Assembly: GCA_003255025.1 (NCBI GenBank)
Contig: QANY01004819.1
Coordinates: 1,577,336-1,641,335 of the forward strand
Reading direction: 5' to 3'
Source of the DNA: Datisca glomerata
Taxonomy: Eukaryota > Streptophyta > Magnoliopsida > Cucurbitales > Datiscaceae
DNA length: 64,000 nt
Positions 46,391 through 58,535 of the stretch are shown here, piece after piece. The notes beneath the pieces were generated by a model that ran no database searches, was not told the DNA's origin, and worked only from the letters and a program-made list of their open reading frames with translations. The stretch's first letter is position 1. Every line of letters begins with the position of its first letter. Both the position numbers and the translations under genes were made by a program.

Positions 46391-48097
46391 TGTACAATAA
46401 ATGAATTTTAAACAACGTTTCAGAAAGAATAAAACAAATAAATATTCTCAGAAAACTCATGAAAGTGAAAACCCCATGAATAAAGGAAGAAGACAAGTAA
46501 ATATTTTCAGAAAGAAGAAAATAAACTTATACTTGTTCCAGAGAAAAAAACTAGCAATATTTTGTTGTTGTAGGAAGAAGGAAGAAGACGAAGAAGAAAA
46601 CTAAGAAGAAGTAGAAAAAATGAAAAACAAAGAAGGAGAAATGGGGTGGGGTGGGTATGGAGATTTTGAGTGTTAAGTGAGTAGGCCATGACATTTGATT
46701 GAAAAAGTGAAGAAAAAGTGGGTCAGGGGTCAGAGTAAGCGAAAATTAGTATTAGGGTCTATTTCTACAAAAATGATTAGTGTTAGGGTCTAATTTAATC
46801 AAATGACCCCATTGTTTTAGTAAAACAAAGTTCACACAAAGAATATCTTTTTTAACTTTTAGTTTTTAAACAAGCCTTAATACCAAATGCATAGAAAGTC
46901 ATCGGGGCAACTTATGCCAGCATTGTTGCAGAAACAAATTTCGTCCATTTGGATAACAATATTTGTCTCTCATCAATAATCTTCATTCTAATGTTCGTAC
47001 AAAAGTATTTGTCTCTTGTTAATGAACTTCATTCTAATGATCATTTTGCGTAGGAGTGCCCTTGGTTGTTAGATCATGGCGTGACTTAGTCAATCTCACT
47101 TATTCAACAGTTAAGATATATTACAGTGTAAACTGAATTTATATTTTCTGTAATGAATAGATGATTTGAACACAAAAATAATGTTGTAATATTTCAAATA
47201 GAATTGCGCTTCTGATGTTTCAAACAAAATTAATGGTCAGTGTATTTACAAGAGAGATCAAAGAAAATTAGATCATGTAAATATTATAGAGCTAAAACAA
47301 TAAAGGATAAGGGTAGAGCTAGGGTCATACTGTTGGAGGCAAAGTGTATAAGATAAATATTTCATAATTATAAACTAACAATATAAATGTGTTCTTATGT
47401 ATTTAAGATTAGATGCGAGTAATAATTACTATTATCTCAAACAATACATCTGAAATAAAAATAAAATAATAGTACCAAATAAAATAATAACTTCTGAAGT
47501 TGTACTTAACGTTCCATCAAATGTTTTAAATGATTTATAAATTATTTTTCTGTATGAATTGATAAGTTATCTGAAAAATAAAATCATCGATCATAGTGCA
47601 ATGATTTTCATGAGGAAATGATTATTACTTAAGAGAATTTTGTTCAATGTTGATAAATTTATGGTTAAAATTCTGAGAGCAAACCTTCAAAATTACGGTT
47701 ATTCAACTGATAATGAGACAAGATAGTTGGTTAAGAGCTTAGATAAGTGATGATTACAACTTTCTTTTGAATGGAGAAATTAATGAATTTTATTTTAGTA
47801 GAAGCATTTTTTGTGTGATTATTAAACATTAAATTTTAAATTTAATAAATCATACATTTATTAGAAATTTGATTAGGGATTGGAAAAAGAACAATCCCTT
47901 CATCATAATTTTTAAAATAATTACACATCACTCATAGTAGTAAAAAGATATCATAAAGATTGAGGAACTTTTGTTTTATTTCTTCATCGAACAAATATTT
48001 TCACTATGATTTAAAATTTTAAGTTTTTTTTGGGTTAAAAAGTAAATATATATTTAACTAAAGAAATACTACTTTAAGTTTTGATTGCCTAATACAA
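46391..48097. other. Noncoding stretch
   Basis: A short duplication TTAGTRTTAGGGTCTA occurs at 46746 and 46779. The sequence is otherwise AT-rich, with a purine-rich GAAGAAGGAAGAAGACGAAG tract near 46575. No gene recognised. Confidence 0.5.
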
Positions 48098-48106
48098 TAA
48101 AACTAT

Positions 48107-48621
48107 GGCTCAAATGTAACATATACCACTATAGTTTGATCAAATTATAAACTATATCTCTAAACTTTTTTTTCATATTTTTATACCCGTGTAGTTTGAG
48201 AAACTGCTAATTACACCTTTCTACGATGATTTTTCTGTCAAAACTGACAGAAAATTAACTATATTTTTACCCTTCTTATTTCCTTCCACGTTTTGGCTTT
48301 ATTTGATGATTTTGAAAAAAAAATGGCTTAAACACAATATTTCGCCAATTAATAAATGGAGAAATGAATGAAGTTATTTATATAGGAAAACTATAAAAAA
48401 ATGGAAGGAAATAGAGCATAATAATTGATGTCTTCTTTCTTTTGGGTGGGAAGAAGAATAGTAAAAAATGGAGTTAATTTTTCATCAGTTTTGACGAAAA
48501 ATGTCACAGAAGGGTGTACTTTATAATTTTTCAAACTACAGAGGTATAAAAATATAAAAAAAATTAAAAGATATATTTTTCATTTTAATCATATTATAGG
48601 GGCATATTTGATATTTTAACC
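48107..48621. mobile_element. Mutator-like MITE with long inverted repeats
   Basis: Arms of about 150 bp are inverted: the left starts GGCTCAAATGTAACATATACC, and the right read backwards starts GGTTAAAATATCAAATATGCC. The shared inner parts include TTTTTATACC.GTAGTTTGA and GTCAAAACTGA. Flanking 9-mers are TAAAACTAT (48098-48106) and TAAAATTAT (48622-48630), 8 of 9 identical, as expected for Mutator-type insertion. It encodes nothing. Confidence 0.82.
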
Positions 48622-48630
48622 TAAAATTAT

Positions 48631-50754
48631 AATGAGATAAACTTATATAGAGTAAAAAATTGATGAACTGACTAAATCATCTAAACCAACCCAAACTATA
48701 ATCGACTGGACAATTTAAATAGTAAAAATAACTTGTTATGGTTTTATTTTTTAATAAACCATTAAATTCGGTTTGAGTCTGATTTTCTCTTAAAACCATC
48801 AAACTCAAACCAAATCGACTACTTAGACATGAAATATAAGCTTAATTTCATCTCAACCGAGTCTAGAACTCATGCAGAATACTGCTCAACTTAATGAAAT
48901 AAGAATTATTTTATTATTTATTGATTATGTAGAAGTTATTTTATTTACTAAGTTATCTAATGAAATAAGACTCGTTTTATTAAGATGAGTTACTTTTCTG
49001 CATTAATTTTGTTAACTCTAAATATAAAATAAAGATACGCTAATCCAACACAAACCACACTGATAATTAATGGGTTAGTTTATATGTTTGATTGGTTTAG
49101 TTTAGTTTGCTCATTTATTAAATTGATCATATTAATTTGGTTATAGAATTGATTTAAAACTAAACTGCACAATCAACACTCATATTAGATTCACGCATAA
49201 TTACATGAAAAATTAAAAGGAAAAGTGAAAAATACTATTTTAGTCTTTGAATTATTACCCATATTTTATTTTAGTCTCTAAGAACTTGTTTGGAAAGCTA
49301 TTTTATTTTTTAAAAATAAAATTCATTTGAGAACTCTAAACTTTGTTTTGTTCTTAAAACTCACTTTTTGCTTTCCCTTTTTTCAAATTTTTCACTTCTT
49401 CAGATTTTCAAACCTCAATATTTCTTTTTTGTTTTCTTTTCAATTTTCTCTTATCTTCTTCGTTCCTTTCAAATTTAGTTTTTAATTTTTTTCTTACATC
49501 TCTTTTCTTATCTTCTATTTTTGCTTTCAGAATTTTTTTCACTTTTTTCTGTTATATTCTTTCTCTCTCAACTCAACCAAATACCACTCCTTTTGAGGAA
49601 GAGAATGCATTGTTGAAATCGGCTCTGTTTTGTTGCTGACATTGAAGGAACTATAAATTGAAGAGAAGGAGACAACTGAAATGATCATTGATGCGTATTT
49701 GTTGCCATCGAACGGCCTGAGTCCTACTTGTTAGCTTTGGTGATGTAATTTTTTGATGTGGTAGAGAATTTATCTACATTTGGGATAGAAATTTTGCTGA
49801 AATTTTAAGGGTTTTATTGATTGGTAGTTTTCTTCTCTGTTTGGTATAGTTCTTATTTGATTATAGGGTTTCATTTTTTATATGAATTTGGATGCTTTGA
49901 TCAGAGGAGGTTTGGTGGAATTGGGTGTTTTCAGTGTTGGACTGTTGAGCTTCTTGAGCTTGGCTGTTTTGATCATTCTCCTCCCTCCAATGACGTTGAT
50001 GAAGACGACGATGAGGATACCGGCTCCCATGAATATAGCAACCATAAACCTGGTCGTTAGAAAAGATGTTTTATCTGTTTTATTTTTATTTATTTTTTTG
50101 ACTTATTATATTCCAGATGGATGATTGTTTAGATTTTATTTGTTTAGGCTTCCAAAAAAAATTTAATTAACTAAATCATTTTTTATTAAAAAAGACAACA
50201 CTATAAAAAAGTTATTGATGTGAAATTTGCATTTTTTTATTTAAAATATTACAAACAAATCTTTACTACTATTATCTAAATAAATTTTCTTTTACACGTT
50301 TTTAATAAAAAAATTTCTCAAAATTTTCAAAAAATCAATAATCATTTTTTTAAAAAAATGATAACAACTTTACCCAACTTAAACAACCAGGACTCTTTTC
50401 AATTACCAATTTCAAGGCGGGACCCTATCATCATTTACCTCATTTCCTTATTATCCCTCTACGCTTTCGTAGACCAGCTTCTCCTTCACAAACTAGCTTC
50501 TTCTTTTATTGTCCTAAAAATCATCACAGAACTTGCACGTCCATCCTCCTCTTATCTATTAATTATGTTTTAAAGTAAAATTTGGACAATGTACTACTAT
50601 ATATCATATCACATTTGATACAATAGATGTAATATATTAATATTCATGACGATACAATGTTATATTATTATTATTTATTTAAAATATAATTAAAAATTAT
50701 TTGTTCGTAACATAAAAAAATAAATTATAGAGTTTACTTTAGATAATTCAATTA
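48631..50754. other. Noncoding stretch
   Basis: AT-rich DNA with CT-rich tracts at 49340-49600. Two overlapping frames at 49821-50124 are about 80 codons each and lack motifs; one has a hydrophobic stretch and the other an acidic DEDDDEDTG stretch. I cannot support either as a gene. Confidence 0.4.
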
Positions 50755-50763
50755 TAATATATA

Positions 50764-51925
50764 GAAAAGATTATTAATTTGATCATCGTAATTTACACTT
50801 ATTTTTAATTTAGCTATTATAGTTTAAAAAATCTCAACTTGGTCATCATAGTTTACTTAATGTCTCAATATAATTTTTTTATCACTCTCCATTAACTAAA
50901 TTTAACGGACACGCTGATGTAACGCGTTAAGTAATTATGTGACACGTTAAATGATGTCGTGGTAATTGTGAGACTATCATCCATTAAAATATTATTTTTA
51001 TTTAATAAAAAATATCTTTTTTACTTTTACTTTCAAAACAATTTTTTAACTTTTTTTATATTCGGCATCTTCAATTTCACCTTCTAGTCAGGCTTCACCT
51101 CCAATGACAGACCGCTCTTGTTCTTCATATTTCCCTTCCATCCCCAAACCCTTCTCTCTCTCTCTCTCTCTCCATCATCCCTTGGCTCCATTTCCGTGCA
51201 ATTTTTTCCTTTCATTTTCGTTCCTTTTCATTTGATTTTTCCTGAAAACTTTTGATTTCCCCAAACCCCCGTGTCTCGTTCCTCGCCCTTCGTTTCTTCA
51301 CACTATAGTCGATCTCACGCCCCTTTCAACTCCCTTAAAGCGTTTAGCAATGGTGGTTTTGGTGAGGATTTGGGAATGGAGAGAGAGAAATGGGGGTTTG
51401 GGAATGGGGAAAAAGGATCTTCGAGAGAGATAAAAGATTAGGGAGACTGGAGAGAGAGAAATAAAAAATAAAAAAATGGTTAAAAAATGAATAAAAATGG
51501 AGCTATGGGATGAGGGGGAGAAAGAAATGAGAGTTTGGGGATGAGAAATTCGAGAGAGAGGATGGATGAGGGATGGGGGATTAGGGTGAGAGGGAATTGA
51601 TTAAAAAGTAAAAAAAATGATTAAAAAGCATAAGTTAAAATTGGTGAGTTGGAAGAGAGATAATTGTATTTTTATGGAGGTTTTTGTAGTTATGAGTCTC
51701 ACGATTGTCACGTCATCACTTAACGTATCACGTTATCACTTAACATGTCACGTCATCGATTAACGTGCCACATCATTATGTCCATTAAATTTAGTTAATG
51801 AAGAGTGACAGAATGACCATATTGAGACGTTAAGTAAACTAAGATGACCAAATTGAGACTTTTAAACTACGACGGTCAAATTAAAAATATGTGTAAATTA
51901 CGATGGTCAAACTGGTAATTTTCCC
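50764..51925. mobile_element. Mutator-like nonautonomous element, perfect 9-bp duplication
   Basis: The target duplication TAATATATA is identical on both sides (50755-50763 and 51926-51934). The inverted arms are about 220-240 bp: the left starts GAAAAGATTATTAATTTGATC, and the right read backwards starts GGAAAATTACCAGTTTGACC. The arms share TTTTAATTTRRCY.T.GTAGTTTAAA and repeated (A)CGTGACACGTTAA-like words. The interior has a (CT)n run (51151-51172) and GA-rich DNA but no gene. Confidence 0.9.
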
Positions 51926-51934
51926 TAATATATA

Positions 51935-53330
51935 TAAATTAAAAGTTAAAATAAAATCATAATAATGTAAATATGTTCATAGAAATCTTATCTTATATAC
52001 ATTTAAAAGGGGCTTAGGTTAGGAGAAACTTTTAATTTCTTAATCTGTCCCTCATCTCTTTCTATGTCTTAATTTATATTTTAATTTAAATTGATTTTGG
52101 TAAAATAAATATAGAATTTATAGAAATAATTATCCCAGTAAAACTTTTTACTTTTTAGATTTAATATTGAATGAATTTGAAATTATTATTGTGTGAAACG
52201 ATAGAAGGCATATTTGTATGGCTTAAACAATAATTTTAATATGAGAAAATATGAGATTATTTATATAACAAATATAATTTTATGAAGTAGAATCTATATA
52301 TTCATTTGACTTAGATGTATACCTATCTATAATCTTCTATAATTCATAATCTATAATTCTATATCTCCATCTACAATATATAAAAAGGAAGGATGTTGGA
52401 GAAGCTTTCGTTGAATAGTTTTCTTTCTCCAAACACTTCTCCCCTTATCCCAAAATAAATGTCATTTGAACTACACATGTCGTAATCGGGTAATATGAGT
52501 ACCTATACCATGATTTCATGGTGTAGATGCAAGGGTGTCATGTGAGTGACGTGCAGGAGTGGTATAGTCTTAGCTCGTGCCATGTACAACGCCTGAGAAT
52601 GTCGGAGAGGACGTTAGGAGGTGAAAGGGGAGCACTCTAGACACTCAATGATGGTGACCAATACTTGCACTCCCTCTCTCTAGAAGTGGAAGTTTCTCAC
52701 TCTGGAAATGGGAGATTCTCTCTCTAAAGTGGGAGCTTCTGTCTCTAAATTTCACATCCTTTCAAATGAAGGAGGAGTACTCTTTTTATAGGTTAACCAA
52801 AGGAAGGGGACCATTACAACTAATCAAGGGATTAGTTGCAAGCCCGCTAATCAAATCGCGCCACATGAGCTGACTGATCATGCTTAGGTGAGTAAGAGGA
52901 GGATTACACATGCGCCAATCGGGTGGCGCCATGTAGGTCTTTATGTAATGACCATGCTCTATGGAGAACATGCCTAGCCGACGAGGCGCGGCAATGGTGT
53001 TCACCCAACGTCTCGTCTACAAAGGTTCTCTCAAACCAAAACCCTCTCCAAGGTGGGAGGATAGCACACCCTCAAATGTCTAGAGTGGTCATACCGAGGA
53101 GGTATGTCCCCCGTCCAGTACAACGTAGCCTCGCTCCTAATCCTACCATTCTATAACCTCTCGAGCGTTCCCAGGCAACCATACGTCCACCAAGTCTTTG
53201 TTACTTGACTTGGTGGTTTCTGATGTGATAACTCGTTATAATAGTGTAGTGGTGTGTCTTGTCTGAAGCGCGTAACCCTTGTCTCCTAGTTGCAACACGG
53301 AGGGTGATCCAGGCACCTCCATGGTACACC
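51935..53330. other. Noncoding stretch, GC-rich after 52480
   Basis: 51990-52400 has two plus-strand words similar to Helitron starts (CATTTAAAAGGGGCTTAGG; ATATATAAAAAGGAAGG), but no matching 3' ends were found. From about 52480 base composition changes to distinctly GC-richer DNA with words such as GGTGGCGCCATGTAGG and CGACGAGGCGCGGC. The frames there are open in several directions because of composition, and none has a recognisable motif. Confidence 0.45.
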
Positions 53331-53543
53331 CATGAGGGTGACATCACTGGTGTTGCCATGGGGGTGACATCAATGGTGCTACCGTAGAGGTGACACTCCA
53401 TGGTGCTGCCATGTGGACGACCCCCACGGGTACCTCAGTGGGCGGCACCTCAAGGGGTGCATCTTAGCGGCGGCATCCCAAGGGGTGCACCTCTGCGGTG
53501 ACAGTCCATGGTACGTCTTGGTGGAGACACTCCCAATATGTCG
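53331..53543. repeat. 27-bp minisatellite
   Basis: About eight units of 26-27 bp, for example CATGGGGGTGACATCAATGG and the diverged TTAGCGGCGGCATCCCAAGG. Each contains GGTGACA or GGCGGCA and a following GGTGC. Because 27 is a multiple of three, long frames run through it on both strands (53413-53610 plus, 53585-53379 minus) as 9-residue repeats. That explains their length without implying a gene. Confidence 0.8.
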
Positions 53544-53932
53544 TAAGAGTTGCGTTTTACGAGTAATCAACGTTGAGGTCGTCAACCCTCATGTACACAT
53601 GGTTTTATAGATTTCATATTCCATGCGTGTAGTGTTACCTTATTATTTGTCTATTAAAATTTTAATGACCATTTTCAACAGACTTAATTTTATAATAATT
53701 ATACTTCATTTGTTTCTTTTATCAATTATTTTGAGTATGTTTGTTGTGCAATGTACTTATTTTAACATGCATGACACCTATGTCTTCATTGTACAGCTTA
53801 GGGGTGTAATTGGTTCGGTCCAGTACATTTTAGGGGGTCCCGACGATCCGAACCACAAATAAGATTTTTCTCTCAACCCAACCGTAATAATTTTAAGGGA
53901 ACTGATACTAACCGAACCGAACTGGAGAAAAA

Positions 53933-55184
53933 TGAAGAAAGAAAGGAACAAAAGAAGAAAACAGATTGAAGGAGAAGATGAGAAAGAAAAGAAAGATGAA
54001 GAGGAGAAGAGAATGCATTCACTATATTCAATCACCACCCAACAAGAAAGTAAAACCTTAGTTAAAAAAAATAGAGTAAGATTTAACCAAACTGCCAGAA
54101 AGATAAAAAGATAGAAATACCCTTGAACTAAAACTAATCACTTAACATCCCCCTCAAACTTATCCTGAGATCAAGGATATGTTTATCCCTTAGATAATTA
54201 AATTGTTTAAGAGGTAAAGGCCTAATGAACAGGTCTGCTAATTGATATTGAGAAGAAACATGCTTCACCAACAGATCCTTCTTCATGACTTTCTCGTGAA
54301 ATTATGGAAGTATTATCACAGTAGATAATAAGGGCCCGAGATTGAACACGATGTTTTACAACCAGCAACATATGAAAGAGTAGTAGAGGAAAGTGTGGCA
54401 TTGATCAGGATCATTAGATACTGAACTTGAGCTACTCATTGATCAATTTTTTTTATCTTGAACCTCTAAATTGTTGATCTTGATGCATCAAGATGGATAC
54501 GGCACATACCAATCTACAAACCCGAACACCATGTGAGCCTTCAAGATGGATGAAATATGGTATTTTTAGAGGATGAAATTTATGGAGTCTAACCAATCTA
54601 CAAACCCGAACACCATGTGAGCCTTCAAGATGGATGAAATATGGTATTTTCAGAGGATGAAATTTATGGAGTCTAACCGTATAGAAACAAGATTACAAAT
54701 GTTGGACAACAGAAAAATTGGTGAGGGAGGAGCCGAATCTGCCGTTGCAAGTGATGATGAAGAAAAGAAATTTGTATAGGGGTTTAAAGTGGGTCCAAGA
54801 AGAATGGGGTAATTTCATAGAGTTATTTTGAGAAGTAATTTGAGAGCTAGGTCGAATATATCAGTAGAATCTTGAGCAGCGGTGGACTGATTCTCTAAAT
54901 TGTCTGTCATGGATCAACGACGTAAGTCAGGTGGCTCTGATACCATGAAGAAAGTAAGGAGCTGAAGAAGAAAACAGATTGAAGGAGAAGAGGAGAAAGT
55001 AAAGAAAGATGAAGAGGAGAAAGTAAAGAAAGATGAAGAGGAGAAGAGAATGCATTCACTATATTCAATCATCACCCAACAAGAAAATAAAACCTTAGTT
55101 TAAAAAAAACTGAGTAAGATCTAACCAAACTGCCAGAAAGATAAAAAGATAGAAATACCCCTAAACTAAAACTAATCACTTAGC
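53933..55184 (-). mobile_element. Internally deleted Ty1/copia element
   Basis: LTRs of 215 and 239 bp (53933-54147 and 54946-55184) are flanked by AAAAA on both sides. On the minus strand the primer site TGGTATCAGAGCC is at 54933-54945 and the purine tract TTTGAGGGGGA precedes the 3' LTR. Only about 0.8 kb of internal DNA remains. It encodes just the last part of RNase H (FHEKVMKKDLLVKHVSSQY, LADLFIRPLPLKQFNYLRD, 54300-54150). That closely resembles the end of the copia element at 6559-7098, so both belong to the same lineage. LTR 54946-55184 has an extra copy of GAGGAGAAAGTAAAGAAAGA relative to its partner. Confidence 0.87.
54508..54676. repeat. Near-perfect 84-bp tandem duplication
   Basis: Units 54508-54591 and 54592-54675 start ACCAATCTACAAACCCGAAC and differ by about one base (TTTTTAG against TTTTCAG). 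It is much less diverged than the neighbouring LTRs, so it is a recent duplication inside the deleted copia element. Confidence 0.9.
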
Positions 55185-55371
55185 AAAAAATACAGAATTT
55201 AAAAAAAGAAAAGAAACGCAGTGAAAAAAATAAAGACAGACGACACAGAAGAAAAAGTAACCAAATATCAGACCCTACAATATAAAGAACATATAGCATA
55301 AGAAGAAATAATAAAAATTTCTAAAGAACAATGACAGAATAAATAGATGATTTATACAGGAAGAATGATAG

Positions 55372-55500
55372 TACATATCCAGAAATTTCATAATAAACTT
55401 AGATCTAGAAGTTTTTAATAAACTTTACAGATCCAGAAATTTCTCAACAAACTTTACAGATCTAGAAATTTCTTAAAGATCTGTACAGATCTGGAATAAA
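55372..55500. repeat. ~29-bp tandem repeat
   Basis: Four units of 26-29 bp built on AGATCTAGAAATTTCT..ATAAACTTTAC with substitutions, inside the hAT-like element. Confidence 0.75.
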
Positions 55501-55917
55501 ATTTACTGAATCACCTGAAACCATCGGAAAACCAGCAAGCAGACCGAGAGGGGGAGAGATGTAAAGCTTCACAAAAAACTAACAGACTGTAAGCTTGGTT
55601 TCACTACTTGGTTTTCTTGAATCTCAATATTTTGTCTCAACCAATATTAGCTTCTAGATTTGTACAGAGAGAGACTGGACATGAGAGGGAGACTAGAGAG
55701 GTCATATTTGTTGGATTAGAATTTTAAAGAGAGGTAGACTAGGGATATAAAATTTGCCAGATTAAAGAGACGAGAGGGAGACAAGAGGGAGAGCAAAGAT
55801 CTTTGAGAGTTAAAAACACTCAGTGTGAGACAGAGAGAGTCGAGAGAGTTGTGGGAGGGAAACCATGTTTGGAAAGAATGATGGAATGATGGAAAGAGAG
55901 AAAAAGCTGCTGAGGAG

Positions 55918-56312
55918 CAGGAGTGTTCACTGGAAGGGAAATTTTTTTAGCTTTTTTGTCCGGTTCTGATTGGGACGTGATGATTTTTTTAAGTCCCGTC
56001 CAATTCCGTATTGAGGAAAAATCTTGAGTGGAACGGGACGGGTCGGGATGAGACATATATTTTGAGTTAAAATTTTAGAGGTTAAAAATTAAAATTAGTT
56101 AAAAGATTAAAAATTAAAGGTTAAAATTAAAAAAATTAAAGGTCCATTTTTTAAAAAAAATAAAAATAGTGGGATTTTTATGAAAAATCGAGATGGGACA
56201 GGACAACCCGAGACAAAAAATTTTGTCCAGCGTCCCGTCCTGCCAAGAGCAAAAATCTCGTCCCGTCCCACTCGATTCGTGATGAGTTTTCCAGGATGGT
56301 CGCACACCCCTA
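55918..56312. mobile_element. GGGAC-rich nonautonomous hAT element, second copy
   Basis: Related to 23727-24289: both open with an AGG(G/A)GTGT end, continue through TTTTTTTAAGTCCCGTCC-like sequence and an ACGGGACGGG block, and close with CGCACACCCCTA. Flanking octamers do not match well, so this copy is older or its ends have eroded. Confidence 0.65.
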
Positions 56313-56548
56313 CGAAGGACTTCCATGGGTTTGGAAAAATGAGATTAGGTTAGGGAAAACTAAAAAAGAGGGTATATATGATGTTGGTTTCCTGCGGTTC
56401 AGTTTGGTTTCTCTCTAGAAATCGCAAAGTGCATCGAACTGCACATTTTTACGTGTAACAGAACCGAACCGTATCAGATACTCAAACCGGTCGAACCGCA
56501 GTGGTTCGGTTCTGTTCGATCGGTTTTTCTTACACCCCTAGTACTGCT

Positions 56549-57343
56549 CATAAGTAAATGATTTTGAAATGTAAATGAGATGTTGCAGTTTGATATAGAT
56601 ATGGAACTGAATACAACGTACATAAAACAATCATAATAATATGAGATCATGATTAAATGGTAATACTGAATCCTAGAAATTAACTCAAGTCGATTATTTT
56701 TTTTAAGAAACCAACGAGATAACTATTAAGAGAAATACTCATGAACTTTAGTGAGTATTTATCTTTACTCATGAACCTAAATTATAAATTTATTATTGAG
56801 ATTCATCACATCTAAGGTATTCAATGGACTACTAAATGGGTTGTATATTTAGTATGCAATAAATTGTTAAATAACCTTTCATCGTCCTCTCATCTATAAA
56901 TAGGCTTCACCCATGAGCTTTGTCATTATTTGTTGTGCACATAATTTTTTTATTGTCATTTCCTCATGTTTTATAATTGTATATGTTGCATTACCATTAA
57001 TTTTTTGTTTGTATCCAAATTATTAATGTACAAATATTCATGAATCAAATTAAATAGTTTATGTATATATGTTCCTCAATTTCAGTACAATGAATCTTTT
57101 TTAAGTAAAAAATATAAATAGACTACAATAATGTGTGATGACCGTAGGTCATTTATGAACTTTATAAAATAAAAATGATGAGGCAGAAAAGTGTTTATGG
57201 GAAGGGAGTACTTGCAGGTCTGGTTCTTTTTTATCTATTACTGATTACTAACATCGTTTTTCCTTTTATGTTTTCAAGCCGTCTCTTTATCTCTCTCCTT
57301 CTCTCTATGCACATCACATTTGCTTTGGGTTCTATATTTTTAG
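56549..57343. other. Noncoding stretch
   Basis: AT-rich with no recognisable gene or repeat. The 64-codon frame at 57175-57369 is hydrophobic but overlaps the next element and lacks motifs. Confidence 0.45.
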
Positions 57344-58525
57344 GGAAAATTATACTCTTAATCTCCTAACTTTCATCAATGTTTCTATGCGGTCCCTTAA
57401 CTTTTAAATTAAACATTTTTAGTTCTCTAACTTTCAAAAATGTTTTTATATGATTATATTGTCTAACACCATTAAAAACTCCGTCAACTTGACTGATGTT
57501 GATGCGGACTAGATTGCTGACTAGGCTAGAAAATGACATTCTCTGATCACTCATGTATGCTCATTTAGGAGCCATCAATCATGTTATTCCAGACTTAAAA
57601 GAACATGCAACACCTTCTTCACGTTATTCTAGCCGTCTGAATTGATTATTTGTTACTTGGTTTATATTTCTTGTACTTTCTTTGATCAGTCATGGCTGGA
57701 ATTCACGTTATTCCAGCCCTCTGAATATATTTCTTGGTTTATATTTCTTGTGCTTTCTTTGAGAATAATTCACCCATTCCCTATAATCGATAAATATAGA
57801 AACACAGATTAAAATAGATAGAGAAAAAAACTGGGTTGAAGAAAAGCAGTAATTGCTACAAGGACAAGTGGATAATCACAACTTGGGTTAAAAAATCAAA
57901 ATACCTCAGAAGCCGAATGTTGAAGAAAAATAGTAATTTTGAAGAAGAATAGAAGTGTTGGAGTGAGGCTAAAGTGACGCTGACTAGTAATAGAGCTCCT
58001 CCAAGCGCTTAGAAATATTGAAAAAAAATAGAAGCTGACTGTAATTTCTGTAAGGACAATGACTTACCCGCTTGGTTTACGATGCGGACGACACAACAAT
58101 AGAAAGGCATGCAAGTTTTCCCCCATTAATCGTTGACTATTTCAATCCAAGTGCTGGAGTGAGGCGGCAGTGGAGATGAACAATTTGAGGAAAATCGTGG
58201 TGGGTGGGTTTTTGGATGGGGAGCTTTGTTTTTCTGATGGGTTTTTTGGTGGACTGCTTAGAGTTTAGAGTTAGGGTAAGTGATGCAAAACGGTGAGTTT
58301 AGAGTTAGGGTATAAGATATTGTCCAATCAGCAATAATTCAGAGTACCGTCATCACCCAAACAATCATGTCAGTAAACTTAACGGATTAATTAACGGTGT
58401 TATAAAAGAGGATCACATAAAAATATTTTTAAATGTTAGAGGGTTTAAAATATTTAATTTAAAAGTTAGGGGATCACATAGAAATATTGGTGAAAGTTAG
58501 GAGACTACAAATATATTCTTTTTAC
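57344..58525. mobile_element. Mutator-like nonautonomous element
   Basis: The inverted arms are over 100 bp: the left starts GGAAAATTATACTCTTAATC, and the right read backwards starts GTAAAAAGAATATATTTGTAG. Both then share TCTCCTAACTTTCA.CAAT.TTTCTATG and CCCTAACTTTTAAATTAAA-like blocks. Flanking 9-mers TATTTTTAG and CATTTTTAA agree at 7 of 9 positions. An internal direct repeat (CACGTTATTC.AGCC.TCTGAA followed by TTGGTTTATATTTCTTGT) lies at 57619-57760. Confidence 0.7.
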
Positions 58526-58535
58526 CATTTTTAAT

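Larger units (their letters stand above)
53799..56540. mobile_element. hAT-like nonautonomous element with nested insertions
   Basis: The terminal inverted repeats are TAGGGGTGTAA and TTACACCCCTA, each followed inward by GGTTCGG-rich sequence. The 8-bp flanks are GTACAGCT (53791-53798) and GTACTGCT (56541-56548), 7 of 8 identical. Inside are an internally deleted copia element (53933-55184) and a GGGAC-type element (55918-56312). Removing the copia insertion leaves about 1.5 kb without transposase. Confidence 0.78.

Noticed and set aside
49821..50124. Two overlapping ~80-codon frames as a small gene
   Set aside because: No conserved domain and no supporting promoter or splice evidence; the overlap in two frames is typical of chance.
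53379..53610. Repeat-protein gene in the 27-bp minisatellite
   Set aside because: A 27-bp repeat without stops gives long frames on both strands automatically; no start context or other exon was found.
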